A stretch of DNA of 5,010 nucleotides from Rhodospirillaceae bacterium (GTDB lineage Bacteria > Pseudomonadota > Alphaproteobacteria > Thalassobaculales > Thalassobaculaceae). The notes under the pieces are model-generated. The model saw only the letters and a program-made list of their open reading frames with translations, did no database searches and was not told the DNA's origin. A program made the translations under genes and the position numbers. Positions 1 to 5,010 of the stretch are shown here, piece by piece. The stretch spans positions 1-5,010 of the forward strand of contig NZVJ01000043.1 in the NCBI GenBank assembly GCA_002701455.1. The letters run 5' to 3'. Position 1 is the stretch's first letter. Each line of letters opens with the position of its first letter.

Positions 1-1
1 G

Positions 2-658
2 CCCATTTGCCTCACGCTGATATTTTGTTACTTGCGCAATGCAGCGAAGATTTCTGTGATCAAAAATTAACCGGTTGTTTATACCGACATCTATTTTCTG
101 AGATATCGGAACTGGCATTGCGCCAAAGGTGGACATTACTTCCCTTTGGCTATTAGCTTTGAGCCTGATTATCTGACAGCCATCGATAGCCAAGCTTAAG
201 GTGATAGCTTTTAAAACGGGATCTAGCCCTTTTCTAGAGACTTCAGCTTCTCTTACAGACTGCGTAATAAAACTTATCACCCTCTCTCTGTTCTGGGCTG
301 CTGCCAGTTCGATATCTCGGTAACGATCCAAAGTTACGTCTTTTCCTATTGCCCTCGTTCCTCTCCAATTACCTTGCTTATCAAAAAAAGGTATTGTCGA
401 AACCTGGAGTGTTACGGGATCTCCACTTGCGTGTTTCAAAACCAATTCAAGGTCAGTTTGGGGTGTTTTTAATGTAAAATAGCGCTTTGAACTTGCTGGC
501 GTGCTTTTATGTAATAACTTTGTGGCTTTTAAACCTACTATTTGTGAGTTCTTGTATCCAAAACGTTCGTTCCCCGATATATAGGTAATATTACCATCGC
601 TATTTGTTTCCCAGGCAATATCGGCGGCAAGATTTGTAAAGTCCTTATATCGGCTCAT
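2..658 (-). CDS. PAS domain sensory protein, N-terminal part (3' end off the left edge)
   Basis: The minus strand is open for 219 codons from the ATG at 658-656 to the window edge, so the C-terminus is missing. An in-frame TGA four codons upstream of the ATG makes this the natural start, although no strong Shine-Dalgarno sequence precedes it. Residues about 5-110 read as a PAS domain with its PAC end: an early DIAWETNSDGNITYIS stretch, a G-Y segment near residue 34, and the closing pattern WRGTRAIGKDVT at 98-109. Residues about 112-130 look like a helical linker (IELAAAQNRERVISF), and about 130-219 resemble the start of a GAF-like domain, which is less certain. PAS domains sense small ligands, redox state or light and pass the signal to an output domain, commonly a histidine kinase or GGDEF diguanylate cyclase; which one applies here cannot be seen. 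There is no signal peptide or membrane segment in the visible part, so it is probably cytoplasmic. It is transcribed divergently from the nucleotidase gene. Confidence 0.82.
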   Translation of the reverse strand, partial: MSRYKDFTNLAADIAWETNSDGNITYISGNERFGYKNSQIVGLKATKLLHKSTPASSKRYFTLKTPQTDLELVLKHASGDPVTLQVSTIPFFDKQGNWRGTRAIGKDVTLDRYRDIELAAAQNRERVISFITQSVREAEVSRKGLDPVLKAITLSLAIDGCQIIRLKANSQREVMSTFGAMPVPISQKIDVGINNRLIFDHRNLRCIAQVTKYQREANG

Positions 659-668
659 TGCAATATTT

Positions 669-740
669 CACTATCCAACGGGGTTTTTATTAAAAAATGA
701 GGTTTAAAAACTTTGTTTTACATAAGTTATTGGGATAGTG
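669..740. repeat. Spaced inverted repeat in the divergent intergenic region
   Basis: CACTATCC at 669-676 is matched by its exact reverse complement GGATAGTG at 733-740. The match continues inward as AA (677-678) against TT (730-731) if one G (732) is bulged. The arms are about 56 bases apart and enclose a very AT-rich stretch between the starts of the PAS gene and the nucleotidase gene. It could be a pair of half-sites for a regulator of the divergent genes, or chance: an 8-base match somewhere in a region this size is not rare. Confidence 0.35.
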
Positions 741-763
741 GTAGGGTGCCATTGTTCCAAAAA

Positions 764-768
764 AGAGG
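764..768 (+). promoter_or_regulatory. Ribosome binding site that selects the nucleotidase start
   Basis: AGAGG lies 11 bases before the ATG at 780. The frame is open further up to a GTG at 738, but that GTG has no such site, and the 14 extra residues it would add (rich in Cys, His and Lys) precede the usual HAD N-terminus. A later ATG at 792 is too far from this site. The 780 start is therefore preferred. Confidence 0.5.
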
Positions 769-779
769 CAATAAAAGTA

Positions 780-1439
780 ATGATTAAAAGTATGAAAGAT
801 AACATAAACACTTGGATATTCGACTTGGATAATACCCTGTATGATGTTGGAACAGATCTATTTGCTAAAGTCTCAAGACGCATGACGGTTTTTATTCAAA
901 ATGCATTCCAATTTGATGAAGCGGCTGCAAAGCATTTGCAGAAGGAGATGTTCCTAAAATACGGAACAACAATGCGCGGTCTTATGGTTGAGCATGATAT
1001 GGATCCCGAAGAATTTCTACATTTTGTTCACGATATAGATGTAAGTGATCTTGAACCAGATCCGGTTCTAAAGAAATTATTGGAAGATTTGCCTGGACGA
1101 AGATTGATCTTTACTAACGGTTCAGTTCCACATGCTCAACGAATTACAGAACAACTAGGCATCGGACATCTCTTCGAAGGTATTTTCGATATTGTAGCAG
1201 CTAATTTTCTACCAAAGCCAGAACCGATCACCTACCAGGCTATGGTTGATGAGTTCGACGTTGTTACGACTGCTTCGGTGATGATCGACGATATGGCAAA
1301 GAACCTTATCCCTGCCTCAAATCTGGGAATAAGAACAGTCTGGCTTAAACATGATAAAGATTGGTCTTCTAAAGATTTTTCCTCAGACCATATTGATGAG
1401 GAAATAAGTGACCTGAAAAGGTGGCTGGCAACTGTTTGA
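780..1439 (+). CDS. HAD-superfamily pyrimidine 5'-nucleotidase
   Basis: This is a 219-residue protein from the ATG at 780. All four HAD motifs are present: motif I FDLDNT with nucleophile D15 and acid/base D17; motif II IFTNGS with T112; motif III lysine in PKPEP (K146); and motif IV MIDDM with D170 and D171 for magnesium binding. The cap inserted after motif I is helical (about residues 25-95), as in the C1 cap group. DLDNTLY together with FTNGS is typical of the pyrimidine 5'-nucleotidase family related to yeast Sdt1/Phm8, which dephosphorylates UMP, CMP or similar nucleotides; the substrate here is inferred from the family only. It is cytoplasmic, with no signal peptide. It lies upstream of dapD on the same strand, with a 103-base gap that holds a possible separate promoter. 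I recall this type of gene as a frequent neighbour of dapD in alphaproteobacteria, but a direct role in lysine synthesis is not established by the sequence. A GTG start at 738 would give 233 residues. Confidence 0.88.
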   Translation: MIKSMKDNINTWIFDLDNTLYDVGTDLFAKVSRRMTVFIQNAFQFDEAAAKHLQKEMFLKYGTTMRGLMVEHDMDPEEFLHFVHDIDVSDLEPDPVLKKLLEDLPGRRLIFTNGSVPHAQRITEQLGIGHLFEGIFDIVAANFLPKPEPITYQAMVDEFDVVTTASVMIDDMAKNLIPASNLGIRTVWLKHDKDWSSKDFSSDHIDEEISDLKRWLATV

Positions 1440-1468
1440 GTATTTTGGCTTTAATATTGGTGTTCTTG

Positions 1469-1498
1469 CTTGACACTATTTCGTTTGAAAAGCATTTT
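1469..1498 (+). promoter_or_regulatory. Candidate sigma-70-type promoter for dapD-dapE
   Basis: CTTGACA at 1469-1475 contains a perfect TTGACA -35 element (1470-1475) and fits the alphaproteobacterial CTTGAC form. A 17-base spacer leads to CATTTT at 1493-1498, a poor -10 that matches TATAAT at only three positions. The site lies about 45 bases before the dapD start in a gap long enough for its own promoter. The strong -35 and weak -10 make this a plausible but unproven site. Confidence 0.38.
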
Positions 1499-1526
1499 TC
1501 ATTTTTAACTCGTATTGACGACAGAT

Positions 1527-1533
1527 AAAGGGA
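1527..1533 (+). promoter_or_regulatory. dapD ribosome binding site
   Basis: AAAGGGA sits nine bases before the dapD ATG at 1543, followed by an A-rich spacer that should stay unpaired. This supports the chosen start and suggests dapD is the independently translated first gene of the dapD-dapE group. Confidence 0.6.
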
Positions 1534-1542
1534 TTTAAAAAA

Positions 1543-2403
1543 ATGGGTGAAGGCCAATTAGAGTCCATTATAGATAAAGCTTGGGAAGATCGCGAATCGA
1601 TCACAAGCTCAACTACTGGTGAGATAAGAGATGCGGTAGAAGCTGCATTAGAAGCTATGGACTCAGGCAAGGAGCGCGTGGCCTCGCCATTAGGCAAACA
1701 CGAATGGAAGGTAAATCAATGGCTAAAGAAAGCTGTCCTTCTATCTTTTCGACTTAACGATATGGAAAAAATATCGGGTGGTCCTGGTGATAATCAAAGA
1801 GGGACTTCGACTTGGTGGGACAAGGTGCCATCTAAATTCTCGGGCTGGTCAGATGAGCAATTCAGAAGTTCAGGGCTTCGAGCTGTGCCAAATTGTGTCG
1901 TACGCCGTTCCGCGTACATAGCTCCTGGTGTCGTCTTAATGCCAAGTTTTGTCAATTTAGGCGCTTATGTAGATAGTGGAACGATGGTCGATACTTGGGC
2001 CACAATCGGTTCATGTGCCCAAGTTGGTAAGAACTGTCATATATCCGGCGGGGCGGGTATCGCAGGTGTACTGGAGCCAATGCAGGCAGATCCAGTGATT
2101 ATTGAGGATAACTGCTTTATAGGAGCCCGATCTGAGGTGGCGGAAGGTGTTATCGTCGAAACAGGTGCCGTGCTGAGCATGGGTGTATACATTGGTGCTT
2201 CAACAAAGATTATCAATAGAGAAACAGGGGAAATTTCTATCGGCAGAGTACCTGCGTACTCAGTTGTAGTTCCAGGTGCAATGCCAGGAAAGACGTTGCC
2301 CGATGGGTCTCAAGGGCCTTCGCTGTATTGTGCTGTAATTGTCAAACAGGTAGATGAGCAGACACGCACCAAAACATCAATAAATGAGCTTCTACGCGAT
2401 TAA
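1543..2403 (+). CDS. dapD: 2,3,4,5-tetrahydropyridine-2,6-dicarboxylate N-succinyltransferase
   Basis: DapD transfers the succinyl group of succinyl-CoA to tetrahydrodipicolinate, giving N-succinyl-2-amino-6-ketopimelate, in the succinylase route to meso-diaminopimelate and lysine; it is a cytoplasmic trimer. The protein has 286 residues, slightly longer than the roughly 274 of the enterobacterial enzyme. Residues 1-105 form the helical N-terminal part, with the typical IIDKAWEDR near the start. About 110-250 are hexapeptide repeats of a left-handed beta-helix, including [26 protein letters not shown] and [11 protein letters not shown]. By alignment from memory with the Mycobacterium bovis enzyme, D150 and E198 correspond to its proposed catalytic residues D141 and E189; the spacing of 48 matches. 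The C-terminus ([27 protein letters not shown] region) is complete. The ATG is supported by AAAGGGA nine bases upstream. The TAA stop is followed directly by the dapE ATG, so translation is probably coupled. Confidence 0.97.
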   Translation: MGEGQLESIIDKAWEDRESITSSTTGEIRDAVEAALEAMDSGKERVASPLGKHEWKVNQWLKKAVLLSFRLNDMEKISGGPGDNQRGTSTWWDKVPSKFSGWSDEQFRSSGLRAVPNCVVRRSAYIAPGVVLMPSFVNLGAYVDSGTMVDTWATIGSCAQVGKNCHISGGAGIAGVLEPMQADPVIIEDNCFIGARSEVAEGVIVETGAVLSMGVYIGASTKIINRETGEISIGRVPAYSVVVPGAMPGKTLPDGSQGPSLYCAVIVKQVDEQTRTKTSINELLRD

Positions 2404-3579
2404 ATGTCTAAAGCAGTTATCGACAAAATAAATCCGATTGAGCTTAGTCAGAGACTTATCCGTTGCCCAAGTGTAACACCTGATGAAGGCGGTGCATTAG
2501 ACGAACTTCAGAATGTTCTAGAGGAATTGGGCTTTCGTTGTCAGAGGCTGCTTTTCTCGGAGAGTGGAACTCCAGATGTCGATAATCTCTACGCCAGGCT
2601 TGGTGATAGAGGGCCTAATTTCTGTTTTGCTGGGCACTCGGACGTTGTGCCGCCTGGTGATAGAGATGAATGGGGTGAAGACCCGTTTTCGGGAGTGGTT
2701 ATAGATGGGAAACTTTTTGGACGTGGTTCTGCAGATATGAAATCTGCGATAGCAAGTTTCATTTCTGCTGTTCAGCGATACAAATCGAACGTTGGCGAAG
2801 AGATCCCTGGCTCAATTAGTTTGTTAATTACAGGTGATGAGGAAGGCCCGGCCATAAACGGAACCATCAAAGTTCTGGATTGGATGTCAAAGAATAATGA
2901 GTTGATTGATGCTTGTATTGTGGGTGAACCTACAAATCCAGACCATCTTGGGCAAATGATAAAGATTGGGCGAAGAGGAAGTTTTACGGGTTGGTTGACC
3001 GTCATGGGAGTCCAAGGACATACAGCCTATCCCCATCTAGCGGAAAACCCCTTATCAAAGCTTGTAAAAATGTTGGAGCCTTTAGCCGAGGAACAACTCG
3101 ATCAGGGGACGGAGTATTTCCCGCCTACCACTGTAGCAATATCATCAATCGATACAGGAAATAGCGCTACTAACGTTATACCTCAAAAAGTGACGGCCAG
3201 TTTTAATATAAGGTTCAATGATAGTAGGACCGCTGAAGATATAGAAGAATGGTTGCGAGGTCACTTTGATTCAGTTGGGGGAAGCTATCAGCTTGAAACA
3301 GCATGTTCTTCAAATGCATTTATAACTGAACCAGGTGCATTATCCGAAGATTTGATTTCTGCAATAAAAGATGTCGTTGGAAGCTCGCCGGAAATGAGCA
3401 CAACCGGGGGGACATCAGATGCTAGGTTTATAAGAAAATATTGCCCGGTTGTTGAGTTTGGTATTGTTGGCAAGACAATGCATAAAATTAACGAGCACGT
3501 CGAAATTAAAGATGTAGAATTGTTAACCGATATATATACTGAGTTACTAGATCGCTTTTTCAAGCGCGTCGAAATGTAA
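2404..3579 (+). CDS. dapE: Succinyl-diaminopimelate desuccinylase
   Basis: DapE is a di-zinc M20-family hydrolase that splits N-succinyl-LL-diaminopimelate into LL-diaminopimelate and succinate. The protein has 391 residues, a little longer than the Haemophilus enzyme (about 377). The metal site is complete when set against Haemophilus DapE: H78 (GHSDVVPPG), bridging D111 (GRGSADMKS), E147 next to catalytic base E146 (TGDEEG), E175 (VGEPT) and H360 (MHKINEHV). D80 is the usual second active-site acid. H206 in VQGHTAYPH matches the histidine that the dimerisation domain supplies to the neighbouring active site. The catalytic domain is about residues 10-185 and 305-388, with the dimerisation lid about 186-300. 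It starts immediately after the dapD stop (TAAATG), with no clear Shine-Dalgarno sequence, which fits translational coupling and roughly matched production of the two enzymes. Related M20 peptidases such as ArgE are the main alternative, but the dapD neighbour and the motifs settle it. Confidence 0.97.
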   Translation: MSKAVIDKINPIELSQRLIRCPSVTPDEGGALDELQNVLEELGFRCQRLLFSESGTPDVDNLYARLGDRGPNFCFAGHSDVVPPGDRDEWGEDPFSGVVIDGKLFGRGSADMKSAIASFISAVQRYKSNVGEEIPGSISLLITGDEEGPAINGTIKVLDWMSKNNELIDACIVGEPTNPDHLGQMIKIGRRGSFTGWLTVMGVQGHTAYPHLAENPLSKLVKMLEPLAEEQLDQGTEYFPPTTVAISSIDTGNSATNVIPQKVTASFNIRFNDSRTAEDIEEWLRGHFDSVGGSYQLETACSSNAFITEPGALSEDLISAIKDVVGSSPEMSTTGGTSDARFIRKYCPVVEFGIVGKTMHKINEHVEIKDVELLTDIYTELLDRFFKRVEM

Positions 3580-3583
3580 TCTT

Positions 3584-4150
3584 ATGGCTACTCTGACTTC
3601 CGAATTAACCAAGGCGTTATTTGGAATTTGGCTTATCCTGAAAAATCATCCAAAAGCGGAAAACTTCTTTAACATTTCGACAGCTGGGTTTTGGCGGTCG
3701 TTTATTGCGGCTATTTTAGTTTTGCCGGCAAATGTGATCATTACGGCAGTCGGCATATCGGCTTCTGGTGAAATGCCTTACAGTATATCTGATGGCGCAC
3801 GAGATCTTCTGATTTACACTATTAACTGGTTGTTTTATCCCTTAATAGTTATCCATTTCTGCCGATATTTGGATTTAGAGGACAAAGCCCTTAAGTATAT
3901 CATTCCTTATAATTGGGCATCAATTCCTACGGGATATCTTTTTGCGTTTGCAACGCTAATAGGCGGGGGGCTCGGGAGCAACCATCTTGGGGCCGGTTTG
4001 CTTTTTTTAGCTTATGCTTTTGCTATCTTTTTATTTTTTGAAATTGCACGTCGACAACTTCGGGTTTCGCGGTTTGCAGCTGTTGGAGTTGTAGTATTTG
4101 ACTTTTTGTTTAGCATTACGCTGATTAGCGTCTTAGGCTTTATTAGATAA
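3584..4150 (+). CDS. Small multi-pass membrane protein of unknown function
   Basis: I do not recognise this 188-residue protein. It has an N-terminal part of about 35 residues that is amphipathic rather than a cleavable signal, followed by about five hydrophobic segments: roughly 37-60, 73-95, 103-127, 134-154 and 163-186. The third segment has polar and aromatic residues (PYNWASIPTGY), and the fourth is followed by the basic stretch ARRQLRVSR at about 155-163. This predicts an inner-membrane protein with most of its mass in the bilayer. No catalytic or metal motif is evident. The overall look recalls small Yip1-like helical bundles, but that is only an impression. It begins four bases after the dapE stop with no clear ribosome binding site, so it is probably translated by coupling within the dapD-dapE transcript. 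That shared transcript does not prove a link to lysine synthesis. A role in transport or envelope function is possible but unsupported. It ends six bases from the facing truA gene. Confidence 0.8.
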   Translation: MATLTSELTKALFGIWLILKNHPKAENFFNISTAGFWRSFIAAILVLPANVIITAVGISASGEMPYSISDGARDLLIYTINWLFYPLIVIHFCRYLDLEDKALKYIIPYNWASIPTGYLFAFATLIGGGLGSNHLGAGLLFLAYAFAIFLFFEIARRQLRVSRFAAVGVVVFDFLFSITLISVLGFIR

Positions 4151-4156
4151 AATTTA

Positions 4157-4897
4157 TCAATAAATGACCTCTAAAAAATATAACCCTTCGGATGGTGCGG
4201 TAGGTCCGGCGACGGCTCTATCCTTTGCTAATAGTATTCTCTCTACCTCGCTTGGACTCCATTTTCCCTCGCCAACCAATTTTAGGCTCCCTACCATATT
4301 TCTTACTTGTCGGTGTAGAAAGGACCTTGCGTGAGCCGCGACATGTATTTCGTCATTGCTTTGGCTTACCTTTAACATATTCAGTGTTTTGACAGGAGAG
4401 GTTGCTTGACAATCTTTAGCTCTAAAACTGCTAAAGTCATGTTCTCCTAGCAGCGATTCCGCGGCTTGGTTCATCTTAAAAATATCAAGTTTGCGAGGAA
4501 TGTACCAAACTCTCCCAGTATCTAAAGCGGGTGGCGACGGCCTGTTTAATATCCTGTATAAATAACGTCGTTCTATCGCAGAAAATCGAGCGTGAAAGGT
4601 ATCCGGTGCAATCTCAGTATCAATAATTTTTATAGGCTGCGCGCCGAGATGGAAGTTAAGTGCTTTTCTGACGGTAGCAGGGTCATAAATATTATTTATT
4701 AACTCAAAATGTGCGATCATACCTAACGCATGAACACCTGAATCGGTCCTGCCGGCTGCTACCACTTCCACTTTTTCTCTACAAAAGCTTAAAACGGCTC
4801 CTTCAATTGCCGCCTGAATAGAAGGGCCATTATTTTGGCGCTGCCAACCTACATAATTACAGCCATCGTACTCGATCTTTATTTTGTATTTGGGCAT
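4157..4897 (-). CDS. truA: tRNA pseudouridine(38-40) synthase
   Basis: TruA converts uridine to pseudouridine at positions 38, 39 and 40 in the anticodon arm of many tRNAs and acts as a homodimer in the cytoplasm. The protein has 246 residues from the ATG at 4897, a little shorter than the E. coli enzyme (270). Hallmarks in order: MPKYKIKIEYDGCNYVGWQRQ at the N-terminus; GRTDSGVHA at 49-57 with the catalytic aspartate D52; FHARFSA at 101-107; the RYLYRI strand at about 111-116; FLHRQVRNMVG at 193-203; and GPTAPSEGLYF at 231-241 near the end. A TTG codon at 4915 would add six residues, but the ATG has an AGG at the right distance and the standard TruA N-terminus begins there. In many alphaproteobacteria truA follows def and fmt; here the region upstream shows no recognisable fmt within the window. 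It converges on the dapE-associated membrane protein gene. Confidence 0.97.
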   Translation of the reverse strand: MPKYKIKIEYDGCNYVGWQRQNNGPSIQAAIEGAVLSFCREKVEVVAAGRTDSGVHALGMIAHFELINNIYDPATVRKALNFHLGAQPIKIIDTEIAPDTFHARFSAIERRYLYRILNRPSPPALDTGRVWYIPRKLDIFKMNQAAESLLGEHDFSSFRAKDCQATSPVKTLNMLKVSQSNDEIHVAAHARSFLHRQVRNMVGSLKLVGEGKWSPSEVERILLAKDRAVAGPTAPSEGLYFLEVIY

Positions 4898-4904
4898 TAG
4901 ATAG

Positions 4905-4907
4905 CCT
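4905..4907 (-). promoter_or_regulatory. truA: truA ribosome binding site that decides the start
   Basis: On the minus strand a short AGG (within TCAGGC) lies seven bases upstream of the ATG at 4897. It falls inside the possible extension from the TTG at 4915, so it argues for the ATG start and a 246-residue protein. Confidence 0.5.
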
Positions 4908-5010
4908 GAAAACAATTTGTCTCTAATCAGGGATAATTAGTTTTTTAACGTGTAAAGCCACTGATGCGCCAGAAAAATTTTATGATAACAATATAAACAT
5001 ATCTTTATAT

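Noticed and set aside
738..779. Upstream extension of the nucleotidase from a GTG start, giving 14 extra residues.
   Set aside because: No ribosome binding site precedes the GTG, the added residues do not resemble the family, and AGAGG sits suitably before the ATG at 780.
1515..1520. Second TTGACG element before dapD, considered as a -35 box.
   Set aside because: A -10 at the normal spacing would fall on the A-rich run at the dapD start codon, leaving no room for a ribosome binding site.
1369..1697. Two minus-strand open frames of 62 and 73 codons over the nucleotidase-dapD junction.
   Set aside because: They are shadows of the plus-strand genes, overlap confidently identified coding sequence and show no protein-like motifs.
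2772..3563. Two minus-strand open frames of 77 and 91 codons inside dapE.
   Set aside because: They lie fully within dapE, whose complete active site leaves no doubt about the coding strand.
4118..4131. Hairpin ACGCT-GATT-AGCGT near the 3' end of the membrane protein gene, considered as a terminator.
   Set aside because: The stem is only five base pairs, lies inside the coding sequence about 20 bases before the stop, and has no T-run directly after it.
4923..4946. CTAAT...ATTAG inverted repeat followed by six T, considered as a plus-strand terminator.
   Set aside because: The stem is five AT-rich pairs with an eight-base loop, and no plus-strand gene ends upstream of it; truA runs the other way.
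4937..5010. Minus-strand open frame entering from the right edge and stopping at 4937, considered as the end of fmt or another gene upstream of truA.
   Set aside because: Only about 23 codons are open and the residues do not resemble the Fmt C-terminus, so chance explains it; the sequence beyond the edge would decide.

Overview
The window looks like ordinary core-genome sequence from an AT-rich alphaproteobacterium, possibly of a marine or other low-GC lineage. Three things point this way: an HAD pyrimidine 5'-nucleotidase next to dapD-dapE with truA nearby, an arrangement I recall from alphaproteobacterial chromosomes; the alphaproteobacterial style of the DapD and DapE N-termini; and a CTTGAC-type -35 element ahead of dapD. 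The lineage is an inference from gene content and order, since there is no rRNA or other direct marker.

Layout from left to right. At positions 2-658 on the minus strand is the N-terminal part of a sensory protein with a PAS domain followed by a probable GAF-like domain; its output domain lies beyond the left edge. A divergent intergenic region of about 120 bases holds a spaced inverted repeat. On the plus strand there follow an HAD-superfamily pyrimidine 5'-nucleotidase (about 780-1439), a 103-base gap with a candidate promoter, then dapD (1543-2403), dapE (2404-3579) and a small five-helix membrane protein of unknown function (3584-4150). The last three are packed with gaps of 0 and 4 bases and are probably one transcript. 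Facing them on the minus strand is truA (4157-4897), whose stop codon lies only 6 bases from that of the membrane protein. The last ~110 bases lie upstream of truA and contain no recognisable gene.

DapD and DapE act in the succinylase branch of lysine and meso-diaminopimelate synthesis: DapD succinylates tetrahydrodipicolinate and, after the DapC/ArgD aminotransferase step, DapE removes the succinyl group to give LL-diaminopimelate for peptidoglycan and lysine. TruA makes pseudouridine at positions 38-40 of tRNA anticodon arms. The nucleotidase is probably a metabolite-cleaning or salvage enzyme, and the PAS protein belongs to a separate signalling unit.

I see no mobile element, CRISPR array, RNA gene or broken gene. 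Nothing here supports a new biological system. The least explained item is the membrane protein co-located with dapDE, followed by the inverted repeat in the divergent promoter region.
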